Source of the DNA: Lunularia cruciata
Lineage: Eukaryota > Streptophyta > Marchantiopsida > Lunulariales > Lunulariaceae
Direction of reading: 5' to 3'
NCBI GenBank assembly: GCA_948567375.1
Contig: OX419762.1
Coordinates: forward strand, 44,869,034-44,933,033
Length of the DNA: 64,000 nucleotides
Shown piece after piece: positions 20,380 through 32,600 of this stretch. A program made the translations under genes and the position numbers. Position 1 is the first letter of the stretch. Each line of letters begins with the position of its first letter. The notes under the pieces were generated by a model. That model was not told the DNA's origin. It made no database searches and was given only the letters and a program-made list of their open reading frames with translations.

Positions 20380-22942
20380 GACATTGAAGAATCCTTGAGT
20401 AAAGAGTAGGGAAACATATTCATTAGCTGAAATTGGAACTGAACATTATAATCTATTTTTTTAGAATAAAGATCAGTAGCATTTTCAAAGGATTAATTTA
20501 TTTTTCCAATTTTTTGTGAATGAAAATATTAAGAGAAAATATAATAAAAATTTGAATAAATATTTTGATTCACAATAATACAAAATTATATTTACTACTT
20601 CAATTCATAATATATAATATTTGATTTCAAAATACAATTCATTAGTTTTCTGCAGATACCTGGTGTGAGATATTTTTTTCCAAAAAAGATGTTCCCATTT
20701 GACTTATAAAACACACCAGAACACAAAAATGGCATAATATGTAATAAAACTTAGCAGAAAAGAATGAAAATGACCAAATAAATAATAAAAATATTAGTAA
20801 AGAATCGACCAGATTTTTTATATACTTGCAAAGGGGTAATGGACAAAAAAAGACTCTCAATTATGATGCATGTTTGACATTCCGATCATAAAAAAATTGT
20901 GATAGTGAACTGCTGCAAAATTCTTCTAGTATTGAGCGAAACACGTCTTAAATGAATCAACACACTTTATTGAATTTGAGTAGTCTTAATATTCTATCAT
21001 AATGTTCTCACTTCTTAGAAGAAAATTTATCTTGGTTTCCATTCCTTATAAACTAAGTGAATATACTTGGAAATTTAGCATGAGCTAGAAACTAGAAATC
21101 GAGAGACCCAAATAAAACCATGAGATGTACACGCTCGCGTAACATGTTATTGGAAATGATTAGTTATCCAAGATATTATAGAAAGAATAAGTACGAAATA
21201 AAGAGAAAGTTGAATTGAACTTCCGTCACACCAGCACATGAGAGTAATATCTCTAGTAGAACGGCTTTCCACAATAAATCTGACATCCTCGTTGACATGT
21301 CTTTTCTAAACTAAGTTACTATTCATATAGATTTTCACCATTTTTCATATCAATTTACGTTCATAGTAATCAACTGGCAGAGAGTACGGTCGACGAATAA
21401 AACACATCCGAATGACTTGAGAACTTTTCTTGGAATTTCTTTGTGTCAATGACGTGTCTCCTTCCAGAGTAAACCTTTTCTGGATGAAGTAGTGATTTCC
21501 TTCGGCAAAATTCTAGGCAGCCCAAAGTTGAGACACGACCTAGTTAATCTTCACATCTCTTTGTCTTGGCTTTACGATGTCTACGTTCTTAAAGAGATTC
21601 ATCTTCATATTTAAACAGACCGTTTAGCTTAAAAGCCCATAGATCATCTTTCTTTTCTTTTATACCCTTAATGAAGAAATATCTTTTTGCTACCTATACA
21701 AAGATATCAGTAGAGAAGAAAACCAAGGTCCCTAGAGGAACTTCTGTGGACTGAACTCCATGGTTGCTAGCGCGGACGACATGACATCACGTAAGCTTTA
21801 CTAGTCCCTTTGATGCTGGACATCACTGGACACAGATGTTCAACACGCCTCAGTTAGTCAAGTGGATTTTCATTTGGCCGTTTTTGTCAATGCAACCGCT
21901 TTCCGCCTCATCTCGCAAAGGGGGACGGAGAGTGATGCACATCGAAGTCAAGGGTATAGAGAAAAGAGAACAGACGTCGTTCAGCGAACAAAGGGGGATC
22001 CAGAACTCATTGAATGCAGATGCTGTGCACGATACGTAATCTAAACAAGATAAAGAACATATGCAATTAAAACATAAGTAATTGTAACATGGAAGCAATG
22101 TAAAAGCAGTATCTATATTGTAGTTGCATGCATGGATTAAACAGAAACGGGATATCTGCATATATAGAGAAAAAACATCGTCGAATGGAAGGAGGAGTAA
22201 ATGTCATTTAGAAACAATTTAATAACAACTCGCATATATGAGATGCATCCATCTAAGAAGCTGATACGGAACTCACACATAAGTAGAGAAATAAATACAA
22301 CAAGAAGAATTGGCATCTAAATGACTCAAATTAAAAAGATTGAAATAACAAGAGTCAAGAGACAAGTAGAAATCTGGCAATCGCAAGTCAAGGACGATTG
22401 GAGAAACTAAAATCGGGGAAGGTGTATGATTCAGAGCACCGGAAGTATGAAATCACTCAAAGAATGAGGGAAGCAGTGGAGGACTGGATATAGTACACTG
22501 CAACAAGCGTTATGGATGCTGAGTTCTAAGAAACTAAACAATTGAGGGAAGCAAAAGGTGGCCACAATAAGCCTCTACAAAATCACATGCAACTCCATCA
22601 GTTTGTGAAGGAGTGTCTAAGCAGCTGAGCAAGTGTCAGTACCCCTCATACCAAGTCATGCGCAGAAACTCATGAGTGCCAAGGCAAACTTGGTTGCTTC
22701 AGCGTATTAATAAACATCCAGCGTAAGGCAACAGATAGGAACAAGTGGAGATTAAGTTCCACCAAAAGAGCAGAAGTAGGACAACACATAATGTAGAAAA
22801 AAAATAGTCAGCAAGAAGAGGAAGAAAACAAATTTGAAAGCAAGAGAGTGCAAGGGATTTGAGACATATCTTGAAAATGCCTGGAAGGACAACCTTGATT
22901 ACTATTGCCAGCCAGCAAAACATAGCAAATTCAAGAACAAGA
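20380..22942. other. no recognisable gene
   Basis: AT-rich unique sequence. No open frame here resembles a known family; stretches near 21836-22161 are open on both strands only by chance composition as far as I can tell. Confidence 0.4.
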
Positions 22943-22996
22943 GATGCAAAATCAAGAATAAGGTAGTAAGACTACACCAGAGAGCGATCAACAAAG
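22943..22996. repeat. dispersed repeat R2, second copy
   Basis: Near-identical to 20326-20379, followed by text unlike that after the first copy. Confidence 0.75.
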
Positions 22997-23255
22997 AACC
23001 CATGAGGAATGAGTAGTTAAACATAGGAATGAGCAAAGTTGGTTGAGTGTCAAATGGAGAACTTAAGAGTAGAGAGTAAGGCATAATGAATAGGCACCAA
23101 AGATGGAACTACCAAGGGAGGAACTAACAATGATCCAAGCGTCACCTAAAGAGCAGAAATAGGAATAAGCAGAATAAATTGAACTGCAAAATAATCATGA
23201 GAAAAAGAAAAATGCATCATCATGAGCAGGAGAACGGAAAGGACTTGATGTATAA

Positions 23256-23455
23256 CTTGTTAATATTTGAAAGGAAACATCAATTAGTACAAAAAAGCAA
23301 GCCAAACATAGCTGAAACATCTTGTTAATACCTAAAAGGAAACATTGAGTTATTGCAGAAAGCAAGCCAAACATAGCAAACACCTACCCTTGTTAATATC
23401 TGAAAGGAAACATTGAGTAATACAAGAAGCAAACCAAACATAGCAAAGTTACCTC
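23256..23455. repeat. tandem repeat, three units of about 65-68 bp
   Basis: Units begin CTTGTTAATA at 23256, 23321 and 23389. Each holds aaaggaaacat and ccaaacatagc. A partial fourth (agccaaacatagcaaagtta) is at 23521. Confidence 0.8.
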
Positions 23456-23554
23456 GAGATGCATTCTAAATCACAAAGGAGAGTGGGGAAAAGACCATCA
23501 AAGAATGGGAAAGACCAACAAGCCAAACATAGCAAAGTTACATGGTGATGCATT

Positions 23555-23758
23555 CTATGGGAGGATGCTAGCCCTTAATATGTGGTGTCCAGATCTATGC
23601 CCTAGTTGTACATAAGGGGTATGGAGTGCTAGATGAACAGCCTTGCCTGTGGTAGTCCTTCTAGCTACCAGTGCTAAAGAACACACTGGATGCATCATGA
23701 AAGAGCCTTCTAAGAATCTCCCCTCTCCTAGGAGATACAACTAAATAAAGATTTAAAT
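23555..23758. repeat. dispersed repeat R1, second copy
   Basis: Direct copy of 19968-20178 with small indels, located after the tandem array. Confidence 0.75.
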
Positions 23759-24494
23759 GACTAGATACCAGTGAATTTCACATGCATATTAAATGATAGT
23801 ATTATTACAAATGATACATCATATGAATATGACATGAGAAATCTAATTCTTACCCATTTTGATATAGACATGTTACTAGAATCTGACTGTAGATTCTAGA
23901 AAAGATTTCATACTCTCAAAATTTTGAATTTCAAAAGCTTACCTTTCTATCATTTAATTCTAATTGTACATGTTTCAAAAGTCAAGATTCTAGAATTTGT
24001 TCTTTGGAGATCTTATTCGAAAAACTTATTTGAGAAACATCAACTTTAGTGGTAGAGTAGCAATTTTTAAGCTCCGTGTGGTCATTCATCTTAATAGAAT
24101 CAAATCTAGCCATTTGAGATAAGAAAGGTGCAACAGGAAAGTACTATAAAATACGAGGCTAGAACTGCCACGATTTATCTGTCTTGAGCTAACCCAAGAG
24201 AAATCTCTTAAATAGTAATTTCTGTAATACTACTTAAATAACTAATTATTTTCTAAAAATACCAACTACTTTTGAGTAAAGGAGAAAAATGGACGCTCAT
24301 GGAATACCATCTTGATGTTCTTGGATCAAACTCTTGTGGGAGATTATATCTTGTAATTGAAGGAATAATAAGCTGATATTGATTTTTAAGAAAGAAAAAC
24401 ATAAAAATATAAGAAATAAATAAAAAGCAATAAATAGAGTGACCCAAGAAGCTAGAGGATATGAGATAAAAATGAATAAATTACGCTTAATTTG

Positions 24495-25196
24495 AAATGG
24501 TGCTTATATAGTACAAACTTAACTTGATATATTCTTAGTAAGGTAACATCAAGTAGCAAGCAAAATCATATATGTTAAGGAGTTAAATGGTAATGAACAA
24601 AGACAAACAGGAAAAGAAAGAAGATCTAATTGGAAATTTTCGACTTCTGGATCCTCATTCAGAATGTTGCTCTTGTATCAACCAGAATTTGTTCCATTTT
24701 GCTTTTAGTATATCTTTTCTAGAAATAATTAAAAATTGTGGAATGGTGCTCTATGAACACCATTTTTATTTCCTTAATATATATGAAACATTGTGCTCTT
24801 AGAGAATGATGCTCTTAAAGAAACATCTATAAAAGTAACTGAAAGTATTAGAACTATTCAAACAATTCGTGAACCGATACTCCCAAAGTATCATTTCCAA
24901 TTCTAGAAATTATGAATATAAAGGAACAATTGTACTACTAGTGCATCATTTTTACAATGATTGAACAATACAGCTATTTAACTATTTGTGAAATGATGTT
25001 CTAAGAGCACAATTTTCAATTATACGGATCTACGTGATGCTGTTTACTTGAGCAGCATGGAATGGGGCTCTTGGAGTACTATTATGTTATATGTATCCTA
25101 TAGGTTACAAGAAGGAGCTTCTTAAAATTGTGCTCATAGAGTACCACTTCTTATAATTAAATTTTTGCTTAAAATAGTGCTTAGGAGGACCATTGT
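24495..25196. repeat. array of degenerate 24-bp palindromes
   Basis: About ten imperfect inverted repeats fitting AATGGTGCTCTnnGAGCACCATT. They lie near 24495, 24662, 24742, 24790, 24876, 24930, 24991, 25060, 25125 and 25172. The clearest is 24742-24764 (AATGGTGCTC, 3-base loop, GAACACCATT); 24991-25015 and 25125-25150 are also good. Spacing within the dense part is about 45-90 bp. The sequence between them is AT-rich and not obviously repeated. No coding. Confidence 0.6.
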
Positions 25197-25763
25197 ATTC
25201 ATTACTTCATACTAAGTTGCTAAGTATTATGGTCTATATGAAGCTCTAAATCTTTTTGACTCTTAAGGGCGATAAAAATCCCACTTGTCTAGGTTTTATG
25301 CGAGTTCTTTTAGCCAGAAATACAAAAGCATTAAGAATCAAGCAAAAAAGGATAATCTTGACTAGTATAATACGACTTCTTATATACTCTAAGATCAACA
25401 GATTCAAGGTTAATAGCTGACCAAAGCTGACTTTGAACTTGAGTTAATAATAAAATGTTGGGGAATACAGAATTCAAAAATATGTTTTCAAAATAAAACC
25501 ATATTTCTAACAAACAGAAAAATATGATCAGCAATATTAAATTCAAGTAATTTAAGTAATTTTAATAATTTAAATATCAAACATATCACCGGATATCAAC
25601 TGATCTTCGTCATTGACAGACGCATCGAGACGTCGAGACCCATCACTTCGTCCTTTTCGTGGCTTCACAAACAGTTGCAATATATACAAATACTGGCGAT
25701 AAATCGCTGAAGAGTACACATAGGCCGCAAGAGAGCGTGGTCACCACCTCGTTCAAAGAGGAC

Positions 25764-28700
25764 CTACAAACTCATAGGATCTTTATCAATGACGGGCCCT
25801 GTGGAGCGTCCTTCTTGCCCTTGACCGATAGATTTAACGTTTGAATGTCCTCGCTTCACCTTGTACTTATACCAAAGGCAGCCAGAAGTCCCGAGTATTA
25901 AGAGTAACCCAATGCCCACCGGTAAGCCAACCACTAACCCCAATGTGGACTTGTCATTATCTATCCTGCATTTGTCACAACATTTTCTTTTCCGGTACCC
26001 CTCAGGGTCCACGCGTGTATTAGAATCCTGGCACACTGGTTTTGCACTTCCCTGGACACAAAGAGCTGGATCCTTCTGCATTGCCAATGAGGAATGTTGG
26101 TCACCATGAAAGATTATAGAGTTACCTCCGATACAAGGTAGCCAAACTCCTTATTCAGACTTGTATATGACAGCCGAGTATAATTTTAAATCGCATGCAA
26201 CAGAACCTAATATGCGCGTCTAAAACCTCTAGTTGTGAGTGTTAGATGCCTTCTCATAGGACTTTACGAACGAGAAGGATGACTCGTGAATTCAAAGAGC
26301 ACCTCCCGCATGGAAAAATGAAATTTAAGGTTGACAATAAAGCAATGCCACTTGTTAGAAAGTAATCTCGTGCTCTCCATTGTGGTTGATAAACTCACAT
26401 ATACGGATGGTTTACGATAAGGAGACGTCCCAGGAGGCCGATTCACGTTTCCTACCAAAGCTCGAATGAAATCGTCCTTCAAGAATTTGTCCATCTCATC
26501 CACGAGCACATCGATGGCTGCTACTCCAATAAGCGTCTCATTTAGAAAAGCTGTGCAATCCAAAATGAGCGTGGTTTGTTAGGGAGATCAGTAACCAGTA
26601 GAAGACATCCCATTCATCAGTACTGGCTAATCGAAAGGTCAGCATTGCGTACGGAGTGCACGCTTCTGTGCATGGCATTACTGGCAGTCAATAAATACAA
26701 TTAAGCTGGACATTAGCATCATACAACTTATTCTCCTTATATTGGGAATGGAGGAGCCAAAACTGACACCTACAGCAAAGTTTTTACATTAGGAATTTAC
26801 TGGAGCGCTCCGTATCATAGTTTTACATCCAAAAGCGTTCTCTTTCCACAGAAACAGATATCTGACCAAAAAATCATACCTGGAAGAGCTACAGTGAAGA
26901 TTTCCTCCACATCAAAGAAGTCCTTATATTTGTCAGTCCATAAAGGGAAGTCCGCAAATATCTCCTTGTGCAAAGTAGCCATGTACCCGAAATACGACCG
27001 CATCTCATACAAGGGATCCTGGACCGTTTTCAATTCTGTGAATAGACCCCCCGCCCTGTCAATAAGTGCTTCTAAACCAGTACCTGCTCCCGTCAATTCG
27101 TTACTACTCGAGAATCTGAAGGCAAATATGGTAGCATTTTTTATTCTGAACTCGTCGAGAACTTGATCGAGATCTGCGTCGTTCCCTGCCACATAATCTT
27201 TTGAGAAATCTCCGTCCGTGAATAGAATTACGGTTTTGGTCTGGAAAGGGGTTTCATTAAGACTGTTTTCAAGGTGTTCTAGTGTTGTATTCAGGACGGC
27301 AGTGAAAGAGCTCAGGGTCATAGTACCGACAGGTTCTAAGTCCATGACCCTCTTCCTCACATTAGCTAGCTCCGGGTGAGACTCAGTATCAGTCCAATTT
27401 AACGTCACTAGCACCTGCATGCCGACAGGATGAGACTCACAGTTAGCTGAATGGCAAAACTTATCTCTATGCACACATGCCAACTAAACAAGTGTAAGTA
27501 GGGTCGATAACATACAGCAGCATCTAGTAAATATAGACACGCGCAAGTGACGGATGTCCCTCAGTTCCATACATGAAGCTCAAGTAGCCTCGACACACTT
27601 ACTGGAGGTGTATCATTGTCTGGTTCGTCGGCAGATGCACCAAAAGTTACAAGATTGATAAGGTCGTCCGGATTGACTGTTCCCAATAGCGAGCTTGCAA
27701 AGTTTTGGGCGACTTTTAATACAGGGGAGTTACTCGCAAGGCCGTAGCCTATTGATGCCGGTAAGCCCATGTGAGACGTATGATCAAAAAGAACTACGAG
27801 GTGGTTTGGATGGGAAAGGGCGGCGATGTACCATGGACGTCTCCTGCTGTCATACTGCGAGCACGAATTTCCCTCCTCCTGGATTATATGAATTTGTACC
27901 AACGAACAGAACTCGTCAAACTCATGTAGAGCATATCGCTTCTCTTCAGAAATGAAATAAGAAAGAAATCCATAATCACTTGAAGGCAAATAGAAATAAC
28001 AACCAGCAACAATACAGTCTAATAGCCCACATAGCCAGATCCAGAACAACCATTATGGTAACCTGTGAGGTTTATACAACATGAAGCTCACTGGTGAGTA
28101 TTGAATGTTGATTAAAAGATGCGCTTGATCACGAACTACGTCTACATCAGACTTACTCTTCCTGGGTAACTCCGACGGCTCCCATCCAGAAATCCCACGT
28201 AGTAGTCCGTGTGGAACGGATTATCACGTGCTAAAGATTGAAAAGTTGTGTCTAATCCCTTTGTCCTGCATATGACGTCCGTCTGGACCTTGGAAAGCTC
28301 TGGGTCAACGCTTAGAGGATCCCTGTCATGCCAACATATAAACGAAGGATATAAACGAAGGAAGAAAACCTACATCTTGATACTATTCACGTTTTTAGTG
28401 AATACATGTATCACGAATGTATTTAGTGACGAAAGTTTGTTCACTCCTGAATCTTAATTTTGTTTCTGTACGAAGTGGATCGTCCTACATAAAAACTGTG
28501 AAGTCTCTTGTACAATGTCGTGTTATTTTAGTCAGCAATATGTAACGTAACGTCTACTTCTGGTGATTCCTGAATAGAGACTTAGAACGGTTAAAGCAGT
28601 AGAACGAATTGCAAGAGATACAAATGTTCTGTTTCAAGCGTTAACATTACCTCACGTAAGTGACACCACTTTCCTCTTTTGTGATATAAATTGAAGGGAG

Positions 28701-29567
28701 GTCGCATTTGCCAGCAAAGTAGATCTTGCACTCTTGATTCTGTTTGTAGCAATTTTCTCCGTTAGGATGAGTTCAATTGGTAGATTCATATCGATATTGT
28801 TTCAGTCAGCCAATAATTCCACTCAATATTCTTCCAATGCTTAGCCATCACATGAGCGAACAAACCGCTAATGTCAGCGCCTTCAACACTACCAGAACAT
28901 TTTACATCCTTACGTTAGATCCACTGCTAGTGAGGTCTAAGAGCACATCGATTTTCTGTAGTTTCTTGATGATACAGAGCGAAGTCAAAAGATATGGACG
29001 AAAAGATCCTCTTGAGCAGTAAAACATACATGATCCATGATCCTCAGAAGATGAGATGTCAAGCACAATGCAAACAACGTCATATCAAGGTTTACAAAGG
29101 AGCTGCACACAGGCAAGTACGTGTACCTACCCTAGTAATGTTAGCGCATTCTTGATGGAGTTTTTTGTCCAGAGGGAAGCACAAATCTTGCGTACAATTG
29201 CTCGGGGCGCAGGCACCTGCACCTGCATACGGTTTATACGTTCATTTGCCTCCGAAGTATTGAAGTATTGAAGTTCACTAAAGTAAACTATACCATACAG
29301 TCTTGGTTGAAACTGAAATCGACGAAGGAGTTGCAATCGCTTACCGGGAGGACATTGAGAGTAGACGCTAACAAGCTTGTTAGCAAGGATTTTCACTTCC
29401 GTCTCCATTTGAATTCGATATTCTGACCCATTCAAAATTGCCTGTGCATCTACTACTACTATTTGGGATATTTCTAAAACCATAGCCGCCACAAAGAATG
29501 GAACCAATGTTTTAAGCAACAATTTCCGTGCGGTAAGATTCTCGAATTCAGACAAACTGTTCACCAT
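25764..29567 (-). CDS. VWA/Cache membrane protein resembling calcium channel alpha2/delta or CACHD1
   Basis: This is the one likely host gene. Its predicted exons (minus strand) are 29567-29345, about 29216-29130, 28739-28651, 28322-28157, 27878-27603, 27414-26880, 26680-26624, 26550 to about 26450, and 26075-25764. Phases agree for every junction from 28739 to 26550, with GT-AG borders (GTAAGT at two donors) and a 73-bp intron containing CTAAC. The protein starts with a hydrophobic signal segment (LVPFFVAAMVLEISQIVVV). The VWA module begins at YDSRRRPWYIAA, the hallmark preceding VWA in the alpha2/delta family, and contains VILFTDG. The MIDAS DxSxS is DHTSH here. WTDKYKDFF and LIGVAAIDV mark the Cache part. 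A Cys-rich neck and one membrane helix (GLVVGLPVGIGLLLILG) precede a short basic tail. Relatives help channels reach the surface or bind small ligands; function here is unknown. Junctions between 29130 and 28740 and between 26450 and 26075 are unresolved. Confidence 0.7.
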
Positions 29568-31175
29568 CTTGGAAAATGAACATATGATGATCACTTTGAA
29601 ACAATGGCTCAATGGATCACCTTCTTCTTGTGTGCAGATTACCGTAATCTACCATTCTAAAGATGGTTATGCCGACCTCAATCTATTGTTTTCTCCATGT
29701 ATGCAAGACCTACTGGCTTACAGCTGTTAGATGGAAGGTAATGAGACGAACGTACGACGTGCTTTCCTCAGGGCACGTAATACGCCCTCCGAAACTCATT
29801 GCTAGCTTATGAGGGGGATCCTGCTGCCGCTTAACGACTCCATGCTCGGAAGTCCTCTCTTCGTAATCCACAAACTTCACATTTATTGGTCACAAGTTTC
29901 AAAATCGGCATCAACAGCACATCCTCAAACTACACAGTCGAATTGAATCTGTGATCGTGATCGTGTCAAGAGTCCATAGATGTTTCACTAGTGTGATCCA
30001 ACTAAAGCTATGAGCAGGATTCTCCAGTCTACAGAGAACATGTTTCTCCATTCGCTTGTATAAAGCCGGACACAGGGGGAGCTCACAAGCTACTTTAAAG
30101 AACTGTGATCTGGGCTGGATGAGGTGGTTGATCTATGAGAGCTTTGACTGACCATCACAGTTCCTGATATGCAAACTCCCGAGATCTACAGCACTTGCAC
30201 ATATACGAAATCACAACTTGCACTGCATAACGTAATCCGCTCTTTGTTCTTCCCTTTCTCCGTTGACTTTCCTTTCTGACATCCAGCTGTGTTTAATAAA
30301 AGTAAAATTTTTGAGAGCCCGGCAATATGGTAAGATATGGAAAATCCGATCCTGATTTCGATCTGGATATGTGACATCGTCTCAGAAGATATATACTCAA
30401 CTCCCGGGAGGCATGGTCCATGGCCTGACAACGCACTTAATACAAAAAGATATAAACCACAGTCACTAAGGTCTATAGAGCTATAGCTAGTTTGTAGAAC
30501 ATCATAACAACGCTATCGGTTCCAAATCGTTTCGGTATAACAGGTCGTGGAATATTATAACGTGGGGAGGGGTGAGGGAGACTTTCCCTTTTAAAACGAA
30601 ACGTAAAATTTTACTTACTGCACCTTGGCGCTTTTTATTTTATTATAACGTTTTATAACGATTATAACGTTTCGCGTCCTCAACATCTTGCCGTATCCTT
30701 TTCGTCATCTTTAGTCTTCAATCCGTTCAAGTTAATCTCCCCGAAAGCTAATAAGACGGGGCCAACTTTCGACAGTCGCGCGTCTACTTTCTACAGAAAC
30801 GCGTCTGTCACGTCTAGGTGCCTCCGTGTTAATCATTTCTATGTCAAATAATTATTAGTCCATTCTCCTTGGGTAGCGGGCCCTCGATACAGGGGCGATC
30901 TGAGTGGAAACCAGGTCGAACCATTCAGTGGGTCCAACCATCTTCGAAGCTTCGGGTGGGATCTCTGGTGAACCGCTCACGCATTCAAGCTGCCTTTCGG
31001 TCCTCAGCATAGACTTATGATTTGCATAGCTCTAATATTCTATGTGCAATATTCCAGATTTTGACTGTTGTGGCTGAAGCGCGTTTGACCTCGTCAATTT
31101 TATCTCTGTACGGCTTTCTCTTCCTTCTGTTTCCTTCCTTCCCATTTTACCCTTTGCATGTATTTCTAGTAAGAG
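29568..31175. other. upstream region of the VWA/Cache gene; no other gene seen
   Basis: Expected promoter side of the minus-strand gene. No retroelement similarity. An AT block with repeated TTATAACG motifs is at about 30640-30672. A TATA box or start site could not be fixed. Confidence 0.35.
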
Positions 31176-31394
31176 CAAGGCGACTGCGTAGGATAAACGA
31201 AGGATGGGAAGACCCCATCAAGCCATACAAGGGAGATACAAAAGAGGTAACATTGGGCTAAGCCCCAATAGAGTCTATATGAGAAATCTGCCCTACCGCA
31301 CCTAAGATATTCGAGCTATGCAAGTAGTTCTGTCTATACACAACTGGAGCATCCTAAGAAACATCACCTAATGTGATTGCTCTCCTATGCTCTC
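31176..31394. repeat. tandem 215-bp duplication, unit 1
   Basis: Begins caaggcgactgcgtaggata and ends near tgtgattgctctcctat. The copy at 31424-31637 is about 90 percent identical by eye. It contains a hairpin around ttgggctaagccccaa. Confidence 0.85.
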
Positions 31395-31423
31395 CTATTT
31401 CTAAGGATATTAGAAATGAATGA

Positions 31424-31637
31424 AAGGCGACCGCGTAGGAAAAACAAAGGATGGGAAGACCGCATCAAGCCATACAAGGGAGAGACAAAAAAGGTAACAT
31501 GGGGCTAAGCCCCCATAGAGTCTATATGAGAAATCTGCCCTACCGCACCTAACATATCCGAGCTATGCAAGTCGCACGGTCTACACACAACTGAAGCATC
31601 CGAAGAAACATCACCTAATGTGATTGCTCTCCTATGG
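31424..31637. repeat. tandem 215-bp duplication, unit 2
   Basis: Second copy, with tggggctaagccccca as a perfect inverted repeat with compensating changes relative to unit 1. No match to tRNA, 5S or spliceosomal RNA was evident. Confidence 0.85.
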
Positions 31638-32152
31638 ATTGCACCAGCCACTGCCCTCTGTAGAGCAATGGACACACGCTGACATTAGTGGGTTTCAAAT
31701 AGTGTGTTGGACTTGTTTTTTAGGGTAAAATAGTGCTACTTGTAAAATTATTACAAATATTTGAAAAAATGGCCTAAAAGATGCCGGCATAGTATAACTT
31801 TTGATGGATAAAGGTCAATTAGCTAGTAAAATAAATTCAATATAGTTAAGAATTCTAAACATTATTTTAAAAGCATTTAAAATTTCTTTTGGTAGAATGT
31901 TCTAGAAACACCTATGGAGTTTCTAGTACCTTTCAAAGATTAGGTAATTTACATACCAAGTTATAGACTAGCTTAGTGTTTATATCCAATAAATAACTTT
32001 AGAAAGAAACTTCCTTGGAAATTTAGTTTTTATTCCAAGAAGGTAACTTTGAGAATGAAGCTTCTCAAAAACCATATATATTTTTAATATAAATACCTAA
32101 ATTTTATGTTAGATATTTGAAATTTCATTCATTTGAGGGTTTCAATATGTTA

Positions 32153-32600
32153 TATGTATATACATCGTTACATAACATACACTATAGAAGCACAATTCAT
32201 ATAGAAGTCATGTATGAACTCTAAACTACCACAATACTCAGTTTAATTCACACTCAAATTATATTCAACTTGGGATCAGAACTCAATTCTCAGCTCAGTA
32301 ACCTACAAATATATTGAGTATTAATTGTAGTCAAGCCACATACACTCTAGCTAAAAGATTCCAGATGACACTCTTTGGCCTCTGTCCAATATACCCAAGA
32401 ACTCAAAGGCTCAACATTAGAGATATGAACTCTTTGGAGCTAGACTTCAAAAGTATACTCCTTTGCTCAACTTGGATCTCTAGCTCTAATGGCACTGTTG
32501 ATGGCCCATCTGATGGTGCAAATGGTGCCATCGGCAGTGGGTCAAATGGTGTGATTAGTAGCCCTAACATAGAATCTGGCCACCACTAAGTAGTCTCTAA
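32153..32600. repeat. dispersed repeat, possible LTR of a small decayed element (copy 1)
   Basis: Shares the order of blocks acactatagaagcacaa, gtcat, gtagtcaagccacata and ctcaaaggctcaacatt with 33751-34170. A shorter third copy (first 120 bp only) is at about 32690-32810. Between copies 1 and 3 lies a weak copia-like translation (minus, about 33280-32977). Confidence 0.5.

Noticed and set aside
21836-22161. Overlapping open frames on both strands
   Set aside because: No motif, no plausible signal or domain, and a length expected by chance.
29568-30900. A second small gene upstream of the VWA/Cache gene (for example 30186-30431 minus)
   Set aside because: Short isolated open frames without motifs, splice context or family resemblance.
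31176-31637. tRNA, 5S rRNA or spliceosomal RNA gene in the tandem 215-bp unit
   Set aside because: No cloverleaf, A/B box pair or known snRNA start could be recognised on either strand.
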